Assembly: GCF_041008525.1 (NCBI RefSeq) | Contig: NZ_JBFLUG010000014.1 | Span: forward strand, 1 to 64,000 | Reading direction: 5' to 3' | Length of the DNA stretch: 64,000 nt | DNA from: Parafrankia sp041008525 | GTDB lineage: Bacteria; Actinomycetota; Actinomycetes; Frankiales; Frankiaceae | Shown: piece after piece, positions 51,248-60,620 of the stretch | Layout of the letters: each line of letters begins with the position of its first letter | Numbering within the stretch: the first letter of the stretch is position 1 | Notes under the pieces: generated by a model | Told to the model about the DNA's origin: nothing | Databases searched by the model: none | Seen by the model: only the letters and a program-made list of their open reading frames with translations | Program-made: the position numbers and the translations under genes

Positions 51248-52876
51248 ATGGCATCGCCCTCCGAGGAGCTGGGCGAACTCCTCGCAGCGCTGAAGAAACG
51301 CAGCGGTCACAACTACGAATGGCTTGGCCGAAAAGTCAACGCCAGCAAATCCACCGTGCACCGCTACTGCACGGGCCGTTCGGTGCCGTCGGAATTCGGC
51401 CCGCTGGAGCGCATCGCCAGGACGTGTGGCGCCGACAGCGTCGAGATAGCGCAGCTTTTTCGGGCATGGGAGCGCGCCACCGCAGCGTCGCCGGGCGCGG
51501 ACGGTGCCGCACCGGTGCGGGCTCCCTCCCGAAAGCAGTCTGGTGGTTCCAGGAACGCCGAGAGTTCCAGGCATCCTGAGAGCGACGCGGCCGCCGGGGC
51601 ACCCGCGGACCAGGAGAGCGGTGAGGATCTCGGGAGCGCCCAGATCCACCGGCCCGCCGAGACCGCGGAAGGCGGCGGCGAGCTGGCCGCGCCAGTGCCA
51701 GTGCCAGGCACGGACACGGACACGGACACGGATCCAGATACCGAGAGCGAGCCTCCGCCTCCGCCTCCCGCGGAACTTCTGTCAGCGCCTCGGAGCCCCG
51801 CGGTCGCGGCTGTGTTCCGCCTACCGCGCCGCCGCGGCAGGCGGGTGGTCGTGCTGGGCGCAGTCGTGGCGCTGCTCCTCGGCGCCGTCGGCATCGCCCT
51901 GGCAGTCGCACCGGGCGACGAGGTCCGCGCCGGGCCACTCGGGCCGCCCCTGGCCAGCGGGGCGGACTGGGCGCTCTCGGCGGTGTTCTCCCCGGACGAG
52001 CAGCTCATGGCCACCAGTAACCGGACCGGCGAGGTGCGGCTGTGGGACGTCTCGGACCGCGGGGCGCCCAGGCGGCTGCCGCTGGTGCTCACCGGTCCGC
52101 TCGGCGGAGTGACGTCGATCGTCTTCTCGCCCGACGGTCGGATGCTGGCTGGCGGCGACTGGCGGGGCACCGTGTGGCTGTGGGACGTCACGGACCGCCG
52201 CAGACCGGCAGTGGCCGGGCGGTCACTGGCCGGGCACACCGGCCCGGTGTGGTCCGTCGTGTTCTCCGCCGACGGGTTGACGCTCGCCAGCGGCAGCGAC
52301 GACCGGACAGTGCGGTTGTGGGATATCGCCAGCGCCACACCGACGCAGCTCGCTCAGTTCACCGGCGACACCGCCTACGTCACCTCGGTGGCGTTCTCGG
52401 CCGACGGCCGGATCCTCGCCGCCGGTGGTAACAGCCGGGTCCTGCTGCTCTGGGACGTCACCGATCGCTCGGCGCCGCGCCGGCTGCGTTCGGAGGTGAG
52501 CCTGGCCGCCCCCGGGTACGCCGTGGCGTTCTCCCCGCAGGATCGCACGCTGGCTGTCGGCGACGGCGGCGGCGCCGTGCAGCTGCTGGACCTCACCGAC
52601 CCGAAGACGCCCCGTCCGCTCGGCCGGCCGCTGACCGGGCACACCAACCGTGTCTGGACGGTGGCGTTCGCGCCGGACGGCCGCACTCTGGCCAGCGGCA
52701 GCTTCGACCGCACGGTCCGGCTGTGGGACGTCGCCGATCCCGCCCGGCCGGCGCCGCGCGGCAGGCCGTTGGAAGGCCACGGCGGGTGGGTGCTGTCGGT
52801 GCGGTTCGCCCCGGACGGTGACCTGCTGGCCAGCGCCGGCGCCGACCGGACCGTCCGGCTGTGGTCGACGCCCTGA
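51248..52876 (+). CDS. HTH (XRE-like), single transmembrane helix and seven WD40 repeats
   Basis: This 542-residue protein has a helix-turn-helix at about 5-60 (LGELLAALKKRSGHNYEWLGRKVNASKSTVHRYCTGRSVP). A long low-complexity segment (80-190) includes Thr-Asp and Pro runs. One transmembrane helix is at about 199-220. Then come seven WD40 units (six end in LWDV/LWDI/LLDL-type segments and a final LWSTP), enough for one complete propeller. Topology places the HTH inside and the propeller outside. It may be a membrane-tethered regulator or scaffold; ligand is unknown. The ATG at 51248 has GGAGG upstream. Confidence 0.9.
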   Translation: MASPSEELGELLAALKKRSGHNYEWLGRKVNASKSTVHRYCTGRSVPSEFGPLERIARTCGADSVEIAQLFRAWERATAASPGADGAAPVRAPSRKQSGGSRNAESSRHPESDAAAGAPADQESGEDLGSAQIHRPAETAEGGGELAAPVPVPGTDTDTDTDPDTESEPPPPPPAELLSAPRSPAVAAVFRLPRRRGRRVVVLGAVVALLLGAVGIALAVAPGDEVRAGPLGPPLASGADWALSAVFSPDEQLMATSNRTGEVRLWDVSDRGAPRRLPLVLTGPLGGVTSIVFSPDGRMLAGGDWRGTVWLWDVTDRRRPAVAGRSLAGHTGPVWSVVFSADGLTLASGSDDRTVRLWDIASATPTQLAQFTGDTAYVTSVAFSADGRILAAGGNSRVLLLWDVTDRSAPRRLRSEVSLAAPGYAVAFSPQDRTLAVGDGGGAVQLLDLTDPKTPRPLGRPLTGHTNRVWTVAFAPDGRTLASGSFDRTVRLWDVADPARPAPRGRPLEGHGGWVLSVRFAPDGDLLASAGADRTVRLWSTP

Positions 52877-52909
52877 GCGGCCGTGCCGCCCGTGCCGCCC
52901 GCGCCGGGC

Positions 52910-53710
52910 TCAGTGCTCGCCGCGGATGAGCAGCGGAATGTCGTGCGCGTAGTCGGCGACGGTGGTGCCGGCCTGGTAGGCGACCCGGGCCACGCCGTCC
53001 GGGCCGAACGCCGTGACCTGGGAGCCGTGCGGCACGACCCGGGCGCCGTCGGGGTCCTGTCGCGGTGGCGCGAGCGGCACGTCCAGCTGGTCGGCCAGCC
53101 CGGCGACGTCGTCCCACGTGCCGGTGACGCCGAGGAAGGACGCGTCGAACTGACCGAGCCACCGCCGCACGGCTGCCGGGGTGTCCCGCTCGGGGTCGGT
53201 CGCCACGAAGACGACCCGCAGGTCCTCCCGCTGCGCCGGGGTGAGCAGGGAACGCGCGGCGGCCAGGTCGGCCATCGTGGTCGGGCAGATGTCCGGACAG
53301 CTGGTGAAGCCGAAGAACACCAGGGTCACCTTGCCGGCGGTGGCGGCCCGCAGGTCGAAGGGGTTGCCCACAATGTCGGTCAGCGCGGTCGTCGGCTTCG
53401 GCACCGGCGTGGTCAGCACGATGCCGCGGACACCGGCGGCGCCGTCGACCTGGCTCAGGTCGACGGGCGCGGCGGTCGGGGTGCCTGGCCCCGAACCGCA
53501 CCTGGCAGCCAGGGCGCCGAGCGCCAGGACCAGGAGCAGGACCAGGAGCAGGACCAGGACTGCCGCCGCACGCCGGTGCGGGTCAGGCCGCCCGGCGGGC
53601 GAGCTCGAGCGCGTACTCGGGCCACCACTGCCCGGCAGGCGGCCCGCCGTTGCAGGTCCCGTCGGATTCCCCCGGCACTTTGATCCACAGGAACGCATCG
53701 ACACTCGCAT
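52910..53710 (-). CDS. SCO1/SenC family copper chaperone
   Basis: The catalytic part is a thioredoxin-fold SCO protein. A hydrophobic N-terminal helix (VLVLLLVLLLVLALGALAA) is followed by a copper-binding CxxxC in VFFGFTSCPDICPTTM and the ligand histidine in RVVPHGSQVTAFGPDG. It delivers copper to extracytoplasmic copper enzymes such as cytochrome oxidase. It is the last gene of the cslA/glxA operon, and its start lies inside the upstream GH6 gene: no ATG or GTG occurs between codon 5 and the helix, so the true start is unclear. Limits are given to the first in-frame ATG. Confidence 0.87.
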   Translation of the reverse strand: MRVSMRSCGSKCRGNPTGPATAGRLPGSGGPSTRSSSPAGRPDPHRRAAAVLVLLLVLLLVLALGALAARCGSGPGTPTAAPVDLSQVDGAAGVRGIVLTTPVPKPTTALTDIVGNPFDLRAATAGKVTLVFFGFTSCPDICPTTMADLAAARSLLTPAQREDLRVVFVATDPERDTPAAVRRWLGQFDASFLGVTGTWDDVAGLADQLDVPLAPPRQDPDGARVVPHGSQVTAFGPDGVARVAYQAGTTVADYAHDIPLLIRGEH

Positions 53711-54893
53711 CTCCGGTCTGGGTGGTCGGGAGCACCCCGAGGCCCCTCCCGGGCGGGTTGCACCAGGCGCCGTCCGGTGCCCGGTCCCGGCCGTTGCGGG
53801 AGGTGTCGACGACGAAGTGAACGCCGCCGCCGAGGGCCGCCGAGATCTGCCGGCCGTAGGCGACCTCGCTCGCCGTGTCGTCGAAGTTCGACACGTTCAG
53901 CGCGAACCCCCGGGCCTGGTCGACACCGGCCGCGCGCAGCCGGGCGGCCATGTCGGTGGCGCTGTGCCAGCCGGCGTTGCCGGCGTCGAGGTAGACGGTC
54001 GCACCGGCGTCGGTGAGCGTGCCGGCCGCGTGGCGGAGCAGGTCGAAACGGGCCTGCCGCTCGGGGGAGGTCAGGCAGTCGACCAGGGAGATGCCGTCGG
54101 GTTCCAGGATGACGATGGCCGGGCCGCCCCGGACGCCGGCCGCGAAGGCGGCGATCCATGCCCGGTACCCCTCCGGTCCGGACGCGCCGCCGGCGGAGTA
54201 GCTGCCGCAGTCGCGGTCCGGGATTCCGTAGGCGACGAGAACAGGCAGGGCACCGGCCGCGCGGATCAGTGATACGTGCGCCCTCACCCGGGCCGTCAGG
54301 ACCGCCGGCTCCGCGTCACCGAACCAGCGTGCGGCCGATCCGCCGGCCATCCGGGCCATCAGGGCCGCGTCCGCGGGCGCGGTGGCGCGCAGGTTGCGGG
54401 CGGCGGTGGCCGCGTCGCTGGTCGGATCGACGTGGAACCGTGCGCCGGCGACGGGGTTGCCCCCGGCGCCCGGCCGCCCGCCGGCGGGGATGGTGCCGGG
54501 GGCCGTCTCCCGGGGCGTGCCGGGGGAGGAAGCGGCATCGGTTGCCTCCGCGGTCGCCGCGGCGGAGGCGGCGGCGGCCGGTGCCACGGTCGCCGCCGGG
54601 CTGTCGGACGGTAGGGCGGCGCGCCCGGGGCTGCGCTCGGGCTGGTCAGGCGAGGAGTCCGCGTGGGGAGTGCCCCGGCGCTCGGCCGGCCCGTCAGCCG
54701 TGAGGTGGGCATCCGCTCCGCCGTGACGGGGCAGGGGCCCGGCACCGGTCCACAGGGAGAAGCCGGCGATGACCGCCACCACCGCGGCGAGCGCCACCCA
54801 CCACCGCGGCCGTGGACGTCGCCGGCCGGCGCCGTGCCGGCGTGGGCGCCGCTGGCCCGGCGGGGCAGGGGAACTCGTCGGGTAGACAGACAT
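53583..54893 (-). CDS. GH6 family glucanase/cellobiohydrolase, membrane-anchored or secreted (first of three)
   Basis: The 436-residue protein has a basic N-terminus, one transmembrane helix (about residues 35-55), a Pro/Ala/Ser linker to about 145, and a GH6 domain. Family motifs are VLVAYGIPDRDCGSYS (D in DRDC), VILEPDGISLVD with the catalytic acid Asp, NVSNFDDT, HFVVDTSRNGR and WIKVPGESDGTC. The family cleaves beta-1,4-glucan. Start ATG at 54893 lies one base after the stop of the next GH6 gene, so it is coupled. It may trim the glucan made by the CslA-type synthase. Confidence 0.93.
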   Translation of the reverse strand: MSVYPTSSPAPPGQRRPRRHGAGRRRPRPRWWVALAAVVAVIAGFSLWTGAGPLPRHGGADAHLTADGPAERRGTPHADSSPDQPERSPGRAALPSDSPAATVAPAAAASAAATAEATDAASSPGTPRETAPGTIPAGGRPGAGGNPVAGARFHVDPTSDAATAARNLRATAPADAALMARMAGGSAARWFGDAEPAVLTARVRAHVSLIRAAGALPVLVAYGIPDRDCGSYSAGGASGPEGYRAWIAAFAAGVRGGPAIVILEPDGISLVDCLTSPERQARFDLLRHAAGTLTDAGATVYLDAGNAGWHSATDMAARLRAAGVDQARGFALNVSNFDDTASEVAYGRQISAALGGGVHFVVDTSRNGRDRAPDGAWCNPPGRGLGVLPTTQTGDASVDAFLWIKVPGESDGTCNGGPPAGQWWPEYALELARRAA

Positions 54894-54894
54894 G

Positions 54895-56079
54895 TCAGGC
54901 CGCGTTGCGGACGAGTTCTTCCGCCTGCGCCGGCCACCAGGTGCCGGCGGGCGGGTTGCCCCGGCCGCACTCGCCGTCACTGGCGCCCGGCGTCTTGATC
55001 CACAGGTAGGCGTCCGCCAGCGGGTTTCCGGTGGCGGTCGTCGGGGCCTGGCCCAGGCCCCGGCCCGGCGGGTTGCACCAGGCGTTCTCCAGGCCGTCCG
55101 CCGGCCCCCGGCCGTTGCGGGAGGTGTCGACGACGAAGTGGGAGTTGCCGGTCAGACCGGAGATGACGGTTCCGCGGGCCACCTCGTCCTCGGTGCGGTA
55201 GTAGTTGGACACGTTGACCGCGAATCCGCGGGCGCGGGCGACCCCGGCCCGCAGGAGCCGCTCGGCGATGGTGGCGGGCGCGGTCCACCCGCAGTTCGCC
55301 CCGTCCAGGTAGACGCTGGTGCCCCCCAGACCGGCGTAGACGTCCACCGCGTCGTTCAGGAGCTGGTATCGCTCCTCCTGCAGGGCCGGGTCGAGGTTGT
55401 CCAGCTGGCCGAGCGAGTCCGGCTCCAGGATGACGACGGCGTGGCCCGCGCCGATGCCGGCGGCCACCTGGCGGGTGAACGCCCGGTAGGCGGCGGCGTC
55501 GGCGGCACCGCCCGCGGAGAAGCCCGCCCCGGCGTCACGGTGCGGGATCGCGTAGACCATGAAGACCGCGGTGGCACCCGCGGCCCTCGCGGCTTCGCCG
55601 CGCTGGCGCACCGCCGCGGTGACGTCGGTCAGCCAGTCCCCGACCGGGAAGGCCGTGGGAGTCCGCACGAGCGGCTGGATCAGGCCGGCGTGTGCCGGGT
55701 TCGCCGCGGCCTCGCCCGCGGCCTGGCTCGCCGGGTCGGTGAGGAACGGCTCCCGCGGGGCCGGGGCGGTGGAACCGCCGGCCACCGCCGCCGGTGGCGC
55801 GGCCGGACCGGCCGGACCGGCCGCACCGGCGCCGCCGGTGCACGCGGCTGAGGGAGCGCCGGCGGCGTTGAGGATCGTCGCGGTCGGCCGCGTCGGGGAA
55901 CCCGAACCGTGGGGCTCACCCGGCTCACCCGGTCCGTCCGACCCACAGGCGGCGGCGAGGACGACGGAAAGCAGGAGCAGCGCCGTCAGGCACCGGACCC
56001 GCACTGCTCGGCGCACCGGCCCTGGCGCCTGCACCGCCGCCCTCCGACGTTCGTCCGGTGATGTGTCCCGCGGCCTCAT
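54895..56079 (-). CDS. GH6 family glucanase lipoprotein (second of three; CslZ-like position)
   Basis: The 394-residue product has a lipoprotein signal (VVLAAACG). After a Gly/Pro linker the GH6 domain shows VYAIPHRDAGAG, VILEPDSLGQLDN (catalytic acid Asp kept), NVSNYYRT, HFVVDTSRNGRG and WIKTPGASDGEC. The Glu before the last Asp in GH6-a and GH6-c is Ala here (GASDG). The ATG at 56079 overlaps the glxA stop as ATGA. This is the position of Streptomyces cslZ, the hyphal-tip endoglucanase. Confidence 0.93.
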   Translation of the reverse strand: MRPRDTSPDERRRAAVQAPGPVRRAVRVRCLTALLLLSVVLAAACGSDGPGEPGEPHGSGSPTRPTATILNAAGAPSAACTGGAGAAGPAGPAAPPAAVAGGSTAPAPREPFLTDPASQAAGEAAANPAHAGLIQPLVRTPTAFPVGDWLTDVTAAVRQRGEAARAAGATAVFMVYAIPHRDAGAGFSAGGAADAAAYRAFTRQVAAGIGAGHAVVILEPDSLGQLDNLDPALQEERYQLLNDAVDVYAGLGGTSVYLDGANCGWTAPATIAERLLRAGVARARGFAVNVSNYYRTEDEVARGTVISGLTGNSHFVVDTSRNGRGPADGLENAWCNPPGRGLGQAPTTATGNPLADAYLWIKTPGASDGECGRGNPPAGTWWPAQAEELVRNAA

Positions 56080-57668
56080 CCGACCTGCACCCAGGTCGCC
56101 ACCGAGGGGATGCCGGCGCCGTTGTCGACGAAGAGCATGTACCAGTCCGGTGGCAGCAGGTTCGGGTTGTCCGGAACGCCGACGGTAACGGTGCCGTTCG
56201 CCTGGCCGGTCACGGGCAGCGCCACCGATCGCTGCTCGGTGTCGGTGACATGGGTGTAGGCACCGGGCCGGATCAGCCGGACCTTGGCGACGTCCTGGGA
56301 GACCGACAGGCTGATCGTCGAACCGCGGGTGACGGTGGACGGCGCCGACCGGATGACAGGCCGCTCGCCCCGGTACAGGTAGGGCGGCGTGTAGATCTCG
56401 ATCCTGGTCTCGAAGAAGTTGTCGTCGCTGAGCGGGTTGGACCCGAACACCGCGACGCGTCCGTCCGCCAGCAGCAGGTAGCTGGTGTGGTAGTCGCGGC
56501 CGACCAGGGGATCGGCCGCCGGGGTGAAGGTGTTGGTGTCCGGGTGGTAGAGCTGCGCCGTCCGCGAGTCCTTGCCGCGGTAGGCCGTCGAGCCACCGGA
56601 GACGAGCACCGTGTCGTCCGGCAGGATCACCACTCCCGGGTAGCGTTTGGCGACCTCCAGGTCCGGCCCCCGTTCCCAGGCCGGGTTCGGGGCGTCGAGG
56701 TCGGCGATGGCGGTGCGGTCGGTCGCGACCTGCGTGTCTCCCACACCGCCGCCGCCGAGGAACATGACCCGCTGGTCCTGGGCGGGAGGCAGGAGCACGG
56801 TCCCGGCGGTCTCGTTGATCTCCGGGGAGGGCAGCCCGTCCACCGGCTGGAAGCTGTTGTCGGCCAGGTTCCACAGCCCGGGCTGACGTGCCTCCAGGGA
56901 CGTCGGCCCATAGCCCCCGTTGGCTCCGGAGAAGAACAGCCGCCCGTCCGCGGCGAGCAGCAGCGACGGGTAGGTCGGGAACTCCTTGTACAGGTTCGGA
57001 TGGTTGATCCAGCTCTGGGTCGCCTGGTCGAACGACTCGGTGTTCCCCGGGTCGATCGCGCCGTTCTCGTCCAGCCCGGAGACCGCCACGACCGCGCCGT
57101 TGGCGAGGGTGACCAGCGTCGGGTACCAGCGAGCGTGGTTCAGGTCACCGGTCTTCTCGTAGCGCTCGGTCTCCGGGTTGAAGACGTAGGAGTCCCGGAG
57201 ACCCTGGTACTCCTTCTTCTCGCCGTCCGGCGAGTCCTGCGCGAGCACCTCGTAGGCCCTGGTGCCGCCGGCGATCAGCAGGTTGCCGTTCGGCAGGAAC
57301 GCCTGGCCCGCGCAGAAGACGTCCCACGGGGTGGGGACCTTCTCGAAGGTGTTCGCGACCGGGTCCCACAGCAGGGTCTCGAAGCGCTTGGCGTCGAACG
57401 CGGCCTGATCGTTGCCGGAGCCGGCGATCAGCAGCACCTTGCCGGTGCGCAGCAGCGCCGCGTGCACCGACCGGGAGCCCGAGTCCGCGATGATGTCCCA
57501 CCGGCCGAACTCGCTCATGTAGGACTGCTGATGCCAGCGCCACTGCTGGTAACGCGCCGACGCCCAGCTCCCCACGAACGGCCCGTTGCCGGCGATGAGC
57601 ACGGCCGCGAGGCAGCAGATCTGGATGATGCGGCGACGGCGGGTACCAGTGATCCTTTCTGTCACCAT
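56076..57668 (-). CDS. glxA: GlxA-like mononuclear radical copper oxidase (galactose oxidase/kelch fold, DUF1929)
   Basis: The 530-residue protein starts with a membrane anchor (IIQICCLAAVLIAGNGPFVG), then a seven-blade kelch propeller and a C-terminal DUF1929 domain. It shows the galactose-oxidase-type copper site: Cys119 in WDVFCAGQAF (to cross-link with a Tyr), a Tyr in ARWYPTL, the Tyr-His pair DYHTSYLLL (393/394) and a His in YTHVTDTEQRS. In Streptomyces GlxA oxidises a glucan at hyphal tips. It overlaps cslA by TGATG, and the GH6 gene by ATGA. Copper presumably comes from the SCO1-like chaperone two genes downstream. Confidence 0.94.
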   Translation of the reverse strand: MVTERITGTRRRRIIQICCLAAVLIAGNGPFVGSWASARYQQWRWHQQSYMSEFGRWDIIADSGSRSVHAALLRTGKVLLIAGSGNDQAAFDAKRFETLLWDPVANTFEKVPTPWDVFCAGQAFLPNGNLLIAGGTRAYEVLAQDSPDGEKKEYQGLRDSYVFNPETERYEKTGDLNHARWYPTLVTLANGAVVAVSGLDENGAIDPGNTESFDQATQSWINHPNLYKEFPTYPSLLLAADGRLFFSGANGGYGPTSLEARQPGLWNLADNSFQPVDGLPSPEINETAGTVLLPPAQDQRVMFLGGGGVGDTQVATDRTAIADLDAPNPAWERGPDLEVAKRYPGVVILPDDTVLVSGGSTAYRGKDSRTAQLYHPDTNTFTPAADPLVGRDYHTSYLLLADGRVAVFGSNPLSDDNFFETRIEIYTPPYLYRGERPVIRSAPSTVTRGSTISLSVSQDVAKVRLIRPGAYTHVTDTEQRSVALPVTGQANGTVTVGVPDNPNLLPPDWYMLFVDNGAGIPSVATWVQVG

Positions 57669-59953
57669 CAGCCGAGTTCCTCCAGGAGACCGTCGGGTGA
57701 GACGCGGCGGCGCCGCGGGTGCAGACGCAGGGTGACGTCCTCGGTGTAGACCGGGGCGGCGGCCTGGGCGGCCTTGGTGGACCTGTCGGGGACGGGGCGG
57801 CGCAGGGTCACCGTCGTGGACGGTTCCGGGCCGTCTCCGGCGGCGCCGGCGTTGGCATCGGTCCGGCCGCCCGCGCTCTTCCGGCCGCCGGGGCGGTCCG
57901 GCCCGTGGCGGCGAACGGCTGCCAGCAGTGGTGGCGCGATCAGCACGGTGTCGCTGTCCGCGTCGTCGGCATCCGCCCTGGACGCCGTGCCGACCCCGGC
58001 GAGCTCCAGCCGGTCCGTGGCCTCGTCATCCGGGTCGTAGCGGCCGGGCCTGTCCGCTCGGCCGGCCGTGGTGCCCAGCGCCACCAGGCCGGACAGGGTC
58101 TCGTCGTCTCCGGCGTGGTCGGCGTACGGGGGCACGCCGCCTCCCGGCCGTGCCGCCGCGGGTGCGGGGGGCGGGCGGCCGGCCGTGCTGCCCGCGGTCG
58201 GAGCGGTGGCGGTCGGGGCGGTGGCGTCCAGCCCGACGCGCTGCGGCGGGATGTGCGTTGCCGGCAGCGGGTTCGGCGCGGCCGCGCGGCGCGGCGCGAG
58301 GACTGGTTCGATCATCCACAGCCCGATCGGGATGAGGCAGGTGACCAGGGAGAGCGACGCCCAGATCATGTTCGCCGGGTAGACGCGGCCGAGGCTCGCC
58401 GCCACGGCGATCGCCGCCACCGAGATCGCCGCCCAGAACAGGTGCTTGCGGAAGGTGATCAGCCGGTCAGGGCTCGCCGCGTCGCCCTTCGGAGTGACCA
58501 CGAAGCCGAGCTTGCGGCGGAGCACCGCGCCGACCAGGGCGGTCGAGTAGAAGGGCATGCACAGCACCGAGACGAAGATCCCGTTCATCCCGGCGCTGCC
58601 GGGCTCCTCGTGCGGGCTGACGTTGAAGCGGCGCAGCCAGAAGTAGAGCAGCAGCCGGGCGACGAAGACGTCGATGTACAGCGCCAGCCAGTAGTTGACG
58701 TTCACGGTGACACCGGTGGAGCCGAGCGCCATGTAGCAGATGGTCAGGATCGTGCCGAGGATCCAGGTCATCGCGACGGTCGGGTAGTGCAGCATCAGCG
58801 TCGAGTAGTGCAGGCGCGGTCCCCAGTCGAGCGCCTTCAGTCGCCGTGGCGCCTCGGTGACCATCACCTCGTTCGCGCCGCGGGCCCAGCGCAGCTGCTG
58901 GCTGAAGAAGTCCGTCCAGGAGGTCGGTCCTTCGCCGACCGCGACGACGTCCGGGGTGTAGACGGACGTCCAGCGGTGGCCGGTCGCCGGGTTGCGGGCG
59001 CCGTGGACGGCGAACGAGGTGGCGAGGTCCTCGGTGATCGAGTCCTGGAAGCCGCCGATCTGGCGCCAGGTGCTCACCCGGTAGGCGTGGTTGGTGCCGA
59101 CGAACATGCCGCAGGCGAACCGGTTCGCGGCACGCTGGATCACCGAGTGGAACATGTAGTTCTGCGCCTCGGCGCCGCGGGTCAGGTAGTGCCGGAAGTT
59201 CCCGTAGACCTGCGGGCCGACCACGAAGGCGACGTTCGGGTCCCGGAAGTACCCGAGCATGCGCTCGGCGTAGTTCGGCAGCGGGATGTGGTCGGGGTCG
59301 ACGGACAGGACGACGTCGTAGCGGTCGCCGTGGAGATCGATCCAGGAGTTGTGGTTGCCGTGCTTGGTCTTCGCGCGGAACCGCCCCTTGCGGGTGTTCC
59401 AGTGGTCGACGCCGTTGCGGGTGAAGTGCCGGACCCCGATCTCCCGGCACATCGCGCGTACCGCCGGGTCGTTGCCCTCGTCGAGCAGCCAGACATCGAT
59501 CGGGCTGCCGTAGCGGATGTTCCGGGCCGCGATCAGCGTGTCCCGGACGACGTCCAGTGGCTCCTTCGACGGGACGATCGTGGTGGTGAACGCGACCCGC
59601 AGCCCGGGGGGAGGCGTGACCGGGATCGGGTCCCGCATGAGCGTCGCCGACCAGCACAGGATGACCGAGTTCAGCAGGCGGATGCCCTCGGTCACGACGA
59701 TCAGCCAGAACATGATGTGGTTCCCGACGGCCACCGCGGTCGGGAGGTAGCGGGTCCTGGGGAAGTGCTGTGGCTGGATCAGCCAGACGAAGAAGAACGA
59801 CGACAGCACCAGCGTGACCACGAGCAGCGGGAGCACCTGGCGCAGCGCGGGGCCGGCCATGACCCGCCGGTAGGCGACGTGATGGGTCCTGCCCGGCGCC
59901 GGCTCCTGCAGCGGGCCGGCGAGCGTCGAGAAGGTCGCGTAGTCGTACGCCAC
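57668..59953 (-). CDS. cslA: CslA-like cellulose synthase-type GT2 glycosyltransferase
   Basis: The 761-residue membrane enzyme has two N-terminal helices, then a GT2 domain with the donor Asp in SVDPDHIPLPNY, ITEDLATSFAVHG (the TED acid) and QQLRWARGANEV (QxxRW). A second helix bundle follows. The C-terminal 150 residues are Pro/Ala/Thr-rich and charged, cytoplasmic and low in complexity. It polymerises a beta-glucan, UDP-glucose being the likely donor. In Streptomyces CslA acts at growing tips with GlxA. Its GTG start is one base after the stop of the small membrane-protein gene. Confidence 0.94.
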   Translation of the reverse strand: MAYDYATFSTLAGPLQEPAPGRTHHVAYRRVMAGPALRQVLPLLVVTLVLSSFFFVWLIQPQHFPRTRYLPTAVAVGNHIMFWLIVVTEGIRLLNSVILCWSATLMRDPIPVTPPPGLRVAFTTTIVPSKEPLDVVRDTLIAARNIRYGSPIDVWLLDEGNDPAVRAMCREIGVRHFTRNGVDHWNTRKGRFRAKTKHGNHNSWIDLHGDRYDVVLSVDPDHIPLPNYAERMLGYFRDPNVAFVVGPQVYGNFRHYLTRGAEAQNYMFHSVIQRAANRFACGMFVGTNHAYRVSTWRQIGGFQDSITEDLATSFAVHGARNPATGHRWTSVYTPDVVAVGEGPTSWTDFFSQQLRWARGANEVMVTEAPRRLKALDWGPRLHYSTLMLHYPTVAMTWILGTILTICYMALGSTGVTVNVNYWLALYIDVFVARLLLYFWLRRFNVSPHEEPGSAGMNGIFVSVLCMPFYSTALVGAVLRRKLGFVVTPKGDAASPDRLITFRKHLFWAAISVAAIAVAASLGRVYPANMIWASLSLVTCLIPIGLWMIEPVLAPRRAAAPNPLPATHIPPQRVGLDATAPTATAPTAGSTAGRPPPAPAAARPGGGVPPYADHAGDDETLSGLVALGTTAGRADRPGRYDPDDEATDRLELAGVGTASRADADDADSDTVLIAPPLLAAVRRHGPDRPGGRKSAGGRTDANAGAAGDGPEPSTTVTLRRPVPDRSTKAAQAAAPVYTEDVTLRLHPRRRRVSPDGLLEELG

Positions 59954-59954
59954 G

Positions 59955-60620
59955 TCACTGGGCCTCGGCGCCGGTCTGCCCGGTCTGCCCGGTCTGCCCG
60001 GTCCGCAAGGTCCGTCCGGTCCGTCCGTCGGCCGGCCGGTCGAACGCCAGCCAGACGATCCCGGCGACCAGCAGGAGGACGCCCGCGCCGAGGCAGATCC
60101 ACAGCCCTGTCGCGGTGCCGGTGGTGACCGTGGGACTGTCCGTCTGGAACGTGCCGATGCGCAGCCGTTCCAGCGTCCGGCCGATGGGGTCGGCGGCGTG
60201 GGCCCGAGCGGCGGTCACACCGATGATCACTGCCCCGGCGGCCGTCGGGGCGAGGCTCACCCAGCGACGGCTGCCGCCGGGATCTGCCGTCAGCATACTG
60301 ATCAAGCTCGTCAGCGCGAGGGCGAAAACCACCTGTCCGCTGGGTGGGAGATCCCACCCGGAGCGGGTGACGACCAGTAGGTGCGCACCCCGGTCGGAAA
60401 GAGTCGCCTGAACCCAGTGATCGAATGATCCGAAGACCGCGGCGACGCCGCCGAAACCGCATGCCCATACCGCCGCTGTGACGACGCGCTGCCCTGGCTC
60501 CGGCGCGGTACGCCACCGCGCCCGATTCGGTGCCCGGGTATCTGGCCGAAGGTCTGGTGAGCTCTCCGCTCGGTCGGCGAACACGCCATCCTTTCCGCAG
60601 GTCGGGTGTTGCCGTGACAC
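59955..60620 (-). CDS. Putative membrane protein at the head of the cslA operon
   Basis: The 221-residue protein has about four transmembrane helices (AAVWACGFGGVAAVFGSF, VFALALTSLISMLTA, APTAAGAVIIGVTAARAHA, GLWICLGAGVLLLVAGIVWL) and ends in a Gly-Gln-Thr repeat (GQTGQTGQTG). No family is recognised. It is coupled to cslA by a one-base gap, so it may assist the synthase. The start (GTG 60620) is uncertain. Confidence 0.72.
   Translation of the reverse strand: MSRQHPTCGKDGVFADRAESSPDLRPDTRAPNRARWRTAPEPGQRVVTAAVWACGFGGVAAVFGSFDHWVQATLSDRGAHLLVVTRSGWDLPPSGQVVFALALTSLISMLTADPGGSRRWVSLAPTAAGAVIIGVTAARAHAADPIGRTLERLRIGTFQTDSPTVTTGTATGLWICLGAGVLLLVAGIVWLAFDRPADGRTGRTLRTGQTGQTGQTGAEAQ

Noticed and set aside
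53583..56079. The two operon GH6 genes taken as one duplicated or split gene
   Set aside because: Each has its own signal or anchor, linker and full set of GH6 motifs, so they are two complete genes.
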